From positions 50,086 to 114,085 of the forward strand of contig JAJEIP010000144.1 in the NCBI GenBank assembly GCA_022827885.1: a DNA stretch of 64,000 nucleotides, given 5' to 3'. Each line of letters opens with the position of its first letter. Positions within the stretch are counted from its first letter, which is position 1. This document shows, piece by piece, positions 48,977 to 57,607 of the stretch. A model generated the notes under the pieces. It was not told where the DNA came from, searched no databases, and was given only the letters and a program-made list of their open reading frames with translations. This DNA is from Candidatus Poribacteria bacterium. GTDB taxonomy: Bacteria > Poribacteria > WGA-4E > WGA-3G. Position numbers and translations under genes: made by a program.

Positions 48977-50041
48977 CTATTCCTCCTCGGAATGTGAAGA
49001 CGCGCGTCTACGGAAAAGTTGGACGGAACTATAGCCGATAACGAAAAGTAGTATCGTTGCCTGCATCACGAACGTTACTTTGTCAGAGATGCCGACCGTC
49101 CGTTGCATACCGTATGAACCTGTCGAAAGCGCGCCAAACAACAATGCAGCAGCAACCGTCACCAATGGATTCAATTTTGCTAACAAAGCGACAGCAATCG
49201 CAGTATAGCCATATCCCGGAGAGAAGTTGAGGAACAGTCGACGCGTCAGTGCTGTGAGTTCAATTGCACCACCGAGTCCTGCGAGGGCACCGCTGATGAA
49301 GAAGACGCGGAGCGTGTTCTGCACAATCGAGATCCCCGCGGCTTCCGCTGCCGCCGCTCCCTCTCCCACGGCGCGGAGTTGAAACCCAAACGCCGTTCGG
49401 AAGAGAATAAACGTGAGAACAATCGCTAATACGACAGCGATCACAATGCCGAGATGGACCCGATGCGGTGGGAAAAGTCGCGGCAGAAATACCCATTCGA
49501 CGATCCGATCGCTCTGCGGACCCCGTCGGGCTGCCTCCTGCAGTGGACCGCCATCTATCATCATGCTTACCAGATGGAGGGCGACGTAGTTCAACATAAT
49601 CGTGCTGATAACTTCGTTGACCCCACGCGCCACTTTGAGGATTGCAGGGATGAGTCCCCAGACGCCACCCGCGACTGTGGCGAGTCCGAGGCACAACGGC
49701 ACTGCAATCCACGGGGTTTGCGGAAAAATTGGAGCGAGTTTCGTCCCAAACCAGGTCGCCGTTAGTGCGCCTATTAGAAATTGTCCTTCAGCACCGATGT
49801 TCCAAATCCCGCACCGAAACGCCATAGCAACGGAAAGCCCCGCCATCAGAAACGGCGTGCTTTTCACGAGCGTTTCTCCGAACTTCCGCCCCGTCCCGAA
49901 CGCGCCACTCACCGCGGCTTGGTAAGCCTCTAATGGGTTATAATGACAGAGCATCATGATGATGGCGTTTACGACAAACGCGCTCACGAGAATTAGAACA
50001 GGCGTTGCGATCCATTGAATATTGATTTTCTTTAATATCAT
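48977..50041 (-). CDS. BMP-type nucleoside ABC transporter permease (YufP-like)
   Basis: AFRCGIWNIGAEGQFLIGAL, GVNEVISTIMLNYVALHLV, GYTAIAVALLAKLNP; N-terminal 22 aa of the ORF-track call come from a repeat. Confidence 0.9.
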   Translation of the reverse strand: MILKKINIQWIATPVLILVSAFVVNAIIMMLCHYNPLEAYQAAVSGAFGTGRKFGETLVKSTPFLMAGLSVAMAFRCGIWNIGAEGQFLIGALTATWFGTKLAPIFPQTPWIAVPLCLGLATVAGGVWGLIPAILKVARGVNEVISTIMLNYVALHLVSMMIDGGPLQEAARRGPQSDRIVEWVFLPRLFPPHRVHLGIVIAVVLAIVLTFILFRTAFGFQLRAVGEGAAAAEAAGISIVQNTLRVFFISGALAGLGGAIELTALTRRLFLNFSPGYGYTAIAVALLAKLNPLVTVAAALLFGALSTGSYGMQRTVGISDKVTFVMQATILLFVIGYSSVQLFRRRASSHSEEE

Positions 50042-50052
50042 AGAAATGGTCT

Positions 50053-50150
50053 TTAGTATTTGGTTGGAAGGATGGAAGAATGGACGACTGGGTGTCCCCT
50101 CTTCCAACCTTCCACTCTTCCATTCCAGTATCTTCTATCCTTCCATTTCC
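50053..50150. repeat. Interspersed GGAAG palindromic element, copy 3
   Basis: ttggttggaaggatggaagaatggacgactgggtgtcccctcttccaaccttccactcttccattcc. Confidence 0.65.
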
Positions 50151-51745
50151 GCCTCTGATTGCCATTCCCCGGTCATTAACAATCCGAGTGCCTCGATATC
50201 GTTGCGTTGCGCTGTTGCTTCGATCAATTTGCCTCTCGACATGACATAGAGTCGATCACTCAACAGTAAAACCTCATCTAACTCTGTTGAAATTAACAGG
50301 ATAGATTTTTTTGCGTCGCGTTGTGCCAACAAATTCTCATGGACATAGCGAGCGGCGTTGACATCTAAACCGCGTGTCGGATTCACAGCAATAAGGAGGT
50401 CGGGGTGCAGCGAGATTTCTCGGGCGAGGACGAGCTTCTGTTGATTGCCGCCGGAGAGTGCAGAAGCGGGCGTATCAGCAATGGGTGGACGGATGTCGTA
50501 ATCCGCGATGAGTTGGTCTGCTGTCTCCTGCTTCCGCTTCTGGTTGAGGATATTCCACTGTGCTATGTTTTGCAGGTGGGTCACGTTCAACAAGAGGTTT
50601 TCCGTAACTGAAAACGCCGCAATAACCCCGGTTGTTTGCCTATCTTCAGGGATATAGCCGACACCGCGCTGCCGCACTGCTTTGATTCCTTTCGGAGTGG
50701 CACCTAAAATGCCGATTGTCCCAGCGGCACTGGGGCGTAAGCCCATAATCGCCTCGGCGAGTTCACGCTGTCCGTTGCCATCTACGCCTGCAATACCCAC
50801 AATTTCACCGCGATGTGTCGTCATCGAAACATCTGATACCGCAACCTCATCGCGATTGCCGAGCACCGTCAAATTTGAAAGCTGCAGCACATTTTCTGGG
50901 GAATCGCTTTCGAGATGCGGACTCGAAACCGAGAGTTCAACGTCAGTAAGGTCTTCTCCGATCATCTCCCGCGCCAGTTGACGAGCCGTCAGTTCTCCCG
51001 TTGGACCGCGGTAAACTTTCTTGCCACGTCTTAAGACGGTAATTCTATCGCTGATGCTCAAGACCTCTTTCATTTTGTGGCTGATGAAGATAATCGCGCG
51101 ACCATCGGCTTGGAGTTTGCGCAGGATTGTGAAGAAACCCTCTACCTCCTGTGGGCTCAGAACGGCGGTGGGTTCATCGAGTATCAGGATCCGAGCATCA
51201 ACGGCGAGTGCTTTGAGGATTTCAACTCGCTGTTTTAAGCCGACTGAGAGTGTCCCGACCAGTGCGGTTGGATCCACGCTAAGACCGAACTGCTCCGAGA
51301 GTTCTTCGGTAATACGAATAGCGTCCTCTTTCTTAAAGCGAAATTTCCGAAACCATTCCTTGTAACCCCTGTTTGCTGACGCGCTGCCTGCACGATTGGA
51401 ACGCAGTTGCCCAAGCGCCAAAGCGATATTCTCAGCAACCGTCAAGTTCTCAATCAGCATAAAGTGCTGATGCACCATGCCGATACCGTTCGCAATCGCA
51501 TCCCGTGGCGACTTTGCCCGGAACCGGTGCCTCCAGTTTTCGCGGTCGGTAACATAGATACGTCCCGAGGAGGGTTGGTAAAGCCCATAGATGAGATTCA
51601 TCAGCGTGGACTTCCCCGCCCCATTCTCTCCCAGAATCGCGTGGATTTCACCCGCTTGGAGTTCAAAATCAACACTGTCCACCGCGACAAGATCGCCGAA
51701 GGTTTTCGTAACGCTCCGAAGTTCAAGGATGTTTTGTGTTTCCAT
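50135..51745 (-). CDS. BMP-type/sugar-like ABC transporter ATP-binding protein (two ATPase domains, YufO-like)
   Basis: GENGAGKSTLMNLIYGLYQPSSGRI, SVGLKQRVEILKALAVDARILILDEPTAVLSPQE, second LSGGNQQKLVLAREI. Confidence 0.93.
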   Translation of the reverse strand: METQNILELRSVTKTFGDLVAVDSVDFELQAGEIHAILGENGAGKSTLMNLIYGLYQPSSGRIYVTDRENWRHRFRAKSPRDAIANGIGMVHQHFMLIENLTVAENIALALGQLRSNRAGSASANRGYKEWFRKFRFKKEDAIRITEELSEQFGLSVDPTALVGTLSVGLKQRVEILKALAVDARILILDEPTAVLSPQEVEGFFTILRKLQADGRAIIFISHKMKEVLSISDRITVLRRGKKVYRGPTGELTARQLAREMIGEDLTDVELSVSSPHLESDSPENVLQLSNLTVLGNRDEVAVSDVSMTTHRGEIVGIAGVDGNGQRELAEAIMGLRPSAAGTIGILGATPKGIKAVRQRGVGYIPEDRQTTGVIAAFSVTENLLLNVTHLQNIAQWNILNQKRKQETADQLIADYDIRPPIADTPASALSGGNQQKLVLAREISLHPDLLIAVNPTRGLDVNAARYVHENLLAQRDAKKSILLISTELDEVLLLSDRLYVMSRGKLIEATAQRNDIEALGLLMTGEWQSEAEMEG

Positions 51746-52600
51746 CTACAGCAGACACCACTTCTCGGCTCTCGCCGATGTCAATTCGCCGTCGTAAGCG
51801 ATTACCCGAAGTGCAACTTTCCAACGCTCACCCGCTGGTGTTGATACGGCACCCGTCCACGTCGGATTATAGAGTGCCATCCCATAATCCCGAATGAACC
51901 AGGGTCCCCGAGTATCTTCATTACGGATACTCATAAAGACCCCAAACGCGCCATGTCCTGCCAATACGTTCTGATAGGCAACAAAGTCGGAGTCGCCTTC
52001 GTGAACCACCTCGACACCCCCTTCGCGTCCGTTGTCCCCGAGCACAATGCCGCCCATGACGGGCAGGAGTCTCGGTTCAACACGGATACCGATGCTTCCG
52101 AATTTCGTCTGCGGATATGTCACAGCACCGTAAGCCGCTATTTTTTCGCTTGTCATATCGCATACAGTCGCATCATCAAGGGTGAAAAGATTGACAGTGC
52201 GGATTTCGTCAATCATCGGTTCTTCGTTCGCATCACGCCAGATAACATTTTGAACGAACTGCACGCCATCGGTATGCGGTGTGATGTCAATTGCTTTCTG
52301 TGTATCCATCCGCCCCAATTTCTCAAAGACTTTATCTGTAAAGGAGCGGCGCGGCGGTGATGCCCAGAAACCCGCCGTTCTGTCGCCGACCTGCACCGGT
52401 CCCTGCCCGACGAAAATTCCGTTATGGAAGGGATGGTCGAAGGCGAACTCCTGAACAACGGTATGTCCCGTTGGCGTATAGAACGGGAAGACGAACGGAC
52501 GATAAAAATTCGCACCGACACCCCCCAAACAGCGACCTGTCTCGCTTTGGACGACTAAATGTGTTCTCGCATTTACTTTGACTTCAAAATTGTTTTTCAT
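51746..52600 (-). CDS. DUF6807 (PmoA) family protein
   Basis: FYTPTGHTVVQEFAFDHPFHNGIFVGQGPVQVGDRTAGFW. Confidence 0.7.
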   Translation of the reverse strand: MKNNFEVKVNARTHLVVQSETGRCLGGVGANFYRPFVFPFYTPTGHTVVQEFAFDHPFHNGIFVGQGPVQVGDRTAGFWASPPRRSFTDKVFEKLGRMDTQKAIDITPHTDGVQFVQNVIWRDANEEPMIDEIRTVNLFTLDDATVCDMTSEKIAAYGAVTYPQTKFGSIGIRVEPRLLPVMGGIVLGDNGREGGVEVVHEGDSDFVAYQNVLAGHGAFGVFMSIRNEDTRGPWFIRDYGMALYNPTWTGAVSTPAGERWKVALRVIAYDGELTSARAEKWCLL

Positions 52601-52761
52601 ATCGCCTCATCAGAATTATCGCGTTGTGTTTCGCGTTGCGTATTCCTAAAAAGTATACGTTATTCGGGCAGACGCGTCAACAGAATTGTTGTAGATTTTT
52701 CAATTTTCGGAGGGAGTCGCGGGGTAAAATCGGAATCGGAGAGTCTCCTGCAGTTGAATAG

Positions 52762-52984
52762 GGCTATTTAGTTTTTCACCAGGATACACTCAAAGTCCTT
52801 GCCCCTGATAAGCCCGGTAGGTGCGGTTTCTAACCGCACTGATTCTGAAGGTCTCATTAATTCTAAAGTTTACCATAGTTTTCCACCAGGATACACTCAA
52901 AGTCTCTGTCCCCTGATAAGGGGGATATGGAAGGTTGGGGATTTAGAAGGTTTTTCCATACAGAAATGCTAAAACTGAATAGCC
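52762..52984. mobile_element. Composite MITE-like region bounded by GGCTATTTAGTTTTT / AAAACTGAATAGCC
   Basis: 13/15 inverted termini; internal direct repeat GTTTT(T/C)CACCAGGATACACTCAAAGTC at about 52771 and 52878; contains a GTGCGGTTTCTAACCGCAC core and a ...TTTACCATA MITE end. Confidence 0.55.
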
Positions 52985-53007
52985 TTTTACAGTTGTAGAT
53001 CATTGCC

Positions 53008-53070
53008 TGACAAAATATTTTTTCACGCGATGTAACCTTTTGCCTAAAAATTGTATCTTTATATATTGTA
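53008..53070 (+). promoter_or_regulatory. ECF-type promoter TGTAAC-N16-GTATCT, copy 1
   Basis: Near-identical to 57510-57573 upstream of the ECF sigma gene. Confidence 0.65.
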
Positions 53071-53712
53071 GGACTTACGCAGCCTTAAATTTGAGTGCGG
53101 GTGATTTGAGTTGCTGACAGAGATGCTCGGAGAGTAATCCATGTTTGACTGGGTAAACGGTTTGATCAGCACTGTGGAAAAAGCGACTTTGCGAACTTCA
53201 ACGAAGACTCTGAGCATGTCTTCAACGGGATCGAGTTCGGTTTTACCATCTCCTCGTTTATCGTAGATGCGATAATCTATCAATCAAGACTGGTCTAACT
53301 CAGGATTGACGTGGACGCACGGGACAATGCCGATGCCATTGACGACTTTCCGGGCACTGCCGGAGTATTGGGGCTTCGCAAGGGCAATCTCGCTGGCAGA
53401 AGGTTTCTCTACGGTGGTATCATCAAAAATGATGTAGCCCTCGTGGGTTTGGAGAATATTGGGTTCAACGTGCTTCCAGACCTGCTTCGGGGTCAAGTGA
53501 TCCTGGGCAAGATACCGGTTGATTTGAGCATGACTGAAACTTTCAGAGTGATCCGCAAAATGCATCAGTGTATAATTCAGCGGCGTGCTGAGCAAATATT
53601 GACAGTAATCAACACGCGTCGGTTTCGACATTTTTATTCACCTCCTCACATACCATTCTGATGGATGACTGAGGATATATCAATCAATTTTCTAACTTTG
53701 CGTAAGTCCTAT
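53069..53712 (-). mobile_element. Decayed IS with TAGGACTTACGCA inverted ends and disrupted DDE transposase remnants
   Basis: Ends TAGGACTTACGCA (53069) and TGCGTAAGTCCTA (53712); reverse ORF MSKPTRVDYCQYLL...FDDTTVEKPSASEIALAKPQYSGSARKVVNGIGIVP... interrupted by TGA, then LIDYRIYDKRGDGKTELDPVEDMLR and frameshift. Confidence 0.82.
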
Positions 53713-53743
53713 TGGATTTAAAAAAAAAAGAAAGAGGTAAATC

Positions 53744-55579
53744 TTGAAATACTTTAAGGCAGCCGCTATATTGATGGTATTGTTAATAACAGCAGCATTC
53801 ATCGGCTGTGGTGAAACAGAAGAAACGGTAGAAACGAACGAGAATCCTGTTACAATGGGTTCTCTGAAGTGGCAGGAGGAAGTCCCTGCTGCACCACAGG
53901 CTCCGGATGCTACGGTGCCGTATGTGAAATCAGTTGAGTACTTCTCTGATTGGAAATTGACAAAACCTCTTATCGGAAGGGCGACTCACGGAATCACTAT
54001 ATACACTAAAGTGGTGTTTTCTAAGCCGATGCGGCATTTTGTTGCTGATGATAAAAGTGTCCGTCCGATACTATACTACAAGATTGATAAAAAACTTGTT
54101 CGCTATCGTATGGCAGCACACGGTGCTCGCGGTGAAGATTTCGCTTCCGGCGATGCGAAGCCACTTCATGGCGGCACTGATGACTATATCTGCAAGTATG
54201 TGGTACCTGCAGATGTAACAGGTGCTTTCACACTTGCTGTCGGTAAATTCAGCCTTGACATCAGCGGCAAGAAACTCGCTGCATTCTACACACACTCCCG
54301 GAGTGTGTTGCTGGGTAAGCCACCGAAAATCAGTTACTACCGGGACAGCAACCTTACCATTCCGTTAACCGGTTTGGTGGAGGTAGGATCTACTATCTAC
54401 GGCAAGGTGGTATTTTCAGGAAAAGTTCCTATAGTTGTTGGTGATACTCCTGATGCCCGTCCGCTTATCTTTTTTCATGTCGGACCGAAAAATCTTCAAT
54501 GCCGCATAAAACCGAGAAGAATGCGTATTGAAAATCTGCAAAGCGGTGAGGCGAAGCCCTACAAAAATACTAATAACTCTTTTATCTGCAAGTATGTGGT
54601 GAGGACGACAGATCTTAAGAAAACCGTTTTCATCTATGCCGGCAAAGAAGCAGTTGTTGGTGATTCCTTGATTGTTGTTTTCTTTACCCCCACTTCTGAT
54701 GAATCGGTGGAGCACGGAAAAGGAACGGTTGTTATTCCGGGTCCTCGTGATTTCGCCGGTTTGGTTTGTGTTCCGAGCCCTAAGACCGAGTTTCACTACG
54801 GTAAGGATATATGGCTTGGGCGTAAGTACACACAGCCCGTGCCTGATGCTTCTGTGACTATTATGTCAGGACCACGACGCGGTGAGCGCGTTCAAACTAA
54901 CCGGCATGGGCAGTATATCTTTCGGAATTTCCGAGAAGATGAGATGCATCTTCTTGTAGAAAAGGAATTTTTTGAGCCGAAAGAGGTGTTCGTGTATCGA
55001 TCCCACCCCACAACTCTGCCAGATAGAAAGGTCATGAACTTCTATGAAGACCCTCAAAAGAACCCGGGGACTATATTGATCGGACAGGCGTGGCCGGAAG
55101 AAATTCGCCCTATACTACAGCACACAAGCGTTATTTCTGATCTGCTGTATGTTGAACTTCCTTCATTGCTGTCTAAAAACCGCAGAGGGTTTTATGTCTC
55201 AGGGGTAATTGGAGTTGACAGTAATAATGTTGGTGCTGCTTTTGGAGTGAACATAGCCCTGAACACTATTGCCCATGAAATTGCTCATGCTCATCAGCAT
55301 GTTCTCGTTTCCCCTGACGGCAGTGGAGGTTCAAAGGGCTGGTCCGATACGCTTGAGGGCAGAGCTTATATACAAGCACAAAAGAAGGATTGGAAAGAGG
55401 TTGGTAAGTCCTATTACGATATTCATCTTCCTGACTATGTCCCTATTAGAGAAAACATGGCCGAGACCTTTGCGTATTGGTGGAGTATGGGTCGGTGGGC
55501 GGGAAAGAGTGATTATCAACTGGAAACCACCGCGCCGAACCGTTTCAAGTGGGCTGAGATGTGGCTTAAGAAGCGGTGA
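53744..55579 (+). CDS. Secreted lipoprotein-like putative zinc metalloprotease (HEIAHAHQH) with two duplicated beta domains and a carboxypeptidase-regulatory-like domain
   Basis: Lipobox FIGC; two repeats around xxYxxDxxLTxPL...SFICKYVV; VTIMSGPRRGERVQTNRHGQYIF; HEIAHAHQH; downstream AETFAYWW. Confidence 0.6.
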   Translation: MKYFKAAAILMVLLITAAFIGCGETEETVETNENPVTMGSLKWQEEVPAAPQAPDATVPYVKSVEYFSDWKLTKPLIGRATHGITIYTKVVFSKPMRHFVADDKSVRPILYYKIDKKLVRYRMAAHGARGEDFASGDAKPLHGGTDDYICKYVVPADVTGAFTLAVGKFSLDISGKKLAAFYTHSRSVLLGKPPKISYYRDSNLTIPLTGLVEVGSTIYGKVVFSGKVPIVVGDTPDARPLIFFHVGPKNLQCRIKPRRMRIENLQSGEAKPYKNTNNSFICKYVVRTTDLKKTVFIYAGKEAVVGDSLIVVFFTPTSDESVEHGKGTVVIPGPRDFAGLVCVPSPKTEFHYGKDIWLGRKYTQPVPDASVTIMSGPRRGERVQTNRHGQYIFRNFREDEMHLLVEKEFFEPKEVFVYRSHPTTLPDRKVMNFYEDPQKNPGTILIGQAWPEEIRPILQHTSVISDLLYVELPSLLSKNRRGFYVSGVIGVDSNNVGAAFGVNIALNTIAHEIAHAHQHVLVSPDGSGGSKGWSDTLEGRAYIQAQKKDWKEVGKSYYDIHLPDYVPIRENMAETFAYWWSMGRWAGKSDYQLETTAPNRFKWAEMWLKKR

Positions 55580-56127
55580 TATACGCTGCCCACTAAAGCA
55601 GAAGGATTCTTGGAAACCTCTTATGCAAGGCAGATTTTGGCAGCACGGAGGTTGCCCACAATCTTAAGTCTAAACCTTACGTATTATCTCCCAACATCAT
55701 GAGATGACTTACGCCTTGCGATGCAAGCCAATCACCGAATGTATCGTTGAGAAGTGTTGATAAAGTTTCAAGATTTGAGATGCTTGATGGTTTGTAATCT
55801 TAAATCGTCGTAAGTAGCTGTCCGAAATTCATGTATTTCTCCTAAAAAATACAGGACTTGCGCAAATTTGTATCCTGCGACGCAATTAATTGTTCAGACC
55901 CTAAGAATGTGCAATAGCGCAAGTCGCGTGTGGACTTGCAGGACAATGCGCGGTGCTTAAGTTTTGTTGTTAATAACGAACTCATAACGAGTACGCGCTC
56001 AGAATTGTTGAAAGTCACGCGAAAGTTAATCATTGAATATGTTAAATAACGAAAACCTAAACGGGTTTCTTTGAGTTTATGGATTCATTTGTAGGGACAA
56101 CCAAACAGAAAGGAAAATTAGAGAAAA

Positions 56128-57477
56128 TTGATGAATAGAAAACAGATAGTTACCACGCTCTCCCTCGGCCTGATGGGCCTGATTTTACTCATGTTCGCCG
56201 GGTGTGATAGTTTTGACCTTGGCATGATTGAGGACAACCGAGACGAACTCGACACCGTAGATCCGAATCTCGTTAGGGCAAATACGATATTCGGCTTCAG
56301 GTTGCTCAACGAACTTCGACAGTCCCAGCAGCATAACAATACACTCCTCTCGCCCTACAGCCTCTCTGTTGCGTTAGCGATGGCACGCAACGGAGCAGGC
56401 GGTGCCACTGAACGCGCAATAATAGATGCGTTGCAACTGCAAGCATTAGACCCCGAGTCGATCAATGTCAACTATGTATATTTGCAAAGAGCCCTTCAAG
56501 CACCTGATTCAAAGGTGACACTGGAGATTGCAAACGCGCTTTGGGCTGCCGAGGGGATTGAACTCGATCCCGGTTTTCTGGATCGCAATAATCAATTCTT
56601 GGATACAGACATCGCAACACTCGATTTCACAGAGCCAACGAATGTTTCAACCATCAACGACAGCATAAATACCAACACCAACGGAGCGATTCCAAGTGTT
56701 GTTGACGCAATCGACCCGCAAACGATAGCGTGCCTGATTAGCGGGATTTATTTCAAAGGGAGTTGGCAAGGAGAATTCGACACATCGCGAACTATAGACG
56801 AGCCCTTTTATCTCGCGAACGGCGACAAAAAGCAGATACAAATGATGCGTCGAACGGACTGGTACCCATATTATGCAGGCGATCAGTTTCAGGCTGTCAG
56901 TCTTCCTTACGAGGATAATCAAATGGGTATGTATATCTTCTTACCGGATCCTGACACCGATCTCAACACCTTCTTAGACCGTTTGAACATTGAAGATTGG
57001 GAAGCTTGGATGTCGCGATTCTCCTCAAGGGAAGTGTCGCTCGTCATGCCCAAATTCAAACTGCAATATTCAGTAGAACTGAAGGATGCTTTAGAGCAGC
57101 TCGCCATGGATATCGCGTTTGACGAAGATCGCGCAAATTTCAGTCGCATGACAACTTCATCGGTGCCGGTGTTTATTAGTTATCTGACGCATACGGCAGT
57201 CGTTGAAGTTAATGAAGAAGGCACTGAAGCCTCCACAGGGAGCTTTGTTTTTTTCGACGCAGAAACCACCGCACTAGCGGCGGAATCCGTACCGCCGATT
57301 CCCTTTATTGTAAATAGACCCTTTTTTCTTGCGATTCGAGATAACCAGACAGGGACAGTGTTATTTATGGGCGTTGTTATGGACCCAACGACAGTGGAAG
57401 AACCGCCATTCATACCGGAACCACCGATTCTTCCTGGACCACCGACTCTTCCTACCCCTGATCCCGAACCCTTTTAG
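56128..57477 (+). CDS. Serpin (serine protease inhibitor), lipoprotein
   Basis: Lipobox LMFAGC; NTLLSPYSLSVALAMARNGAGGATERAI; ISGIYFKGSWQGEFD; hinge EVNEEGTEASTGS; FIVNRPFFLAIRDNQTGTVLFMGVVMDP. Confidence 0.95.
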   Translation: MMNRKQIVTTLSLGLMGLILLMFAGCDSFDLGMIEDNRDELDTVDPNLVRANTIFGFRLLNELRQSQQHNNTLLSPYSLSVALAMARNGAGGATERAIIDALQLQALDPESINVNYVYLQRALQAPDSKVTLEIANALWAAEGIELDPGFLDRNNQFLDTDIATLDFTEPTNVSTINDSINTNTNGAIPSVVDAIDPQTIACLISGIYFKGSWQGEFDTSRTIDEPFYLANGDKKQIQMMRRTDWYPYYAGDQFQAVSLPYEDNQMGMYIFLPDPDTDLNTFLDRLNIEDWEAWMSRFSSREVSLVMPKFKLQYSVELKDALEQLAMDIAFDEDRANFSRMTTSSVPVFISYLTHTAVVEVNEEGTEASTGSFVFFDAETTALAAESVPPIPFIVNRPFFLAIRDNQTGTVLFMGVVMDPTTVEEPPFIPEPPILPGPPTLPTPDPEPF

Positions 57478-57509
57478 GGAGAATGCCGCCATGGCGTCTC
57501 ATAGAAACC

Positions 57510-57573
57510 TGATAAAATATTTTTTTCACGTGATGTAACCTTTTGCTTAAAAATTGTATCTTTATATATTATA
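57510..57573 (+). promoter_or_regulatory. ECF-type promoter TGTAAC-N16-GTATCT, copy 2, upstream of the ECF sigma gene
   Basis: TGTAAC 57534-57539, GTATC 57556-57560, same spacing as copy 1. Confidence 0.65.
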
Positions 57574-57607
57574 TAGGGTCGTAATATAATTGTGTGAACC
57601 GTATTGC

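Noticed and set aside
50042-50107. N-terminal MEEGTPSRPFFHPSNQILKTIS of the ABC permease
   Set aside because: Encoded by an interspersed repeat; the natural start MILKKINIQW is at 50041.
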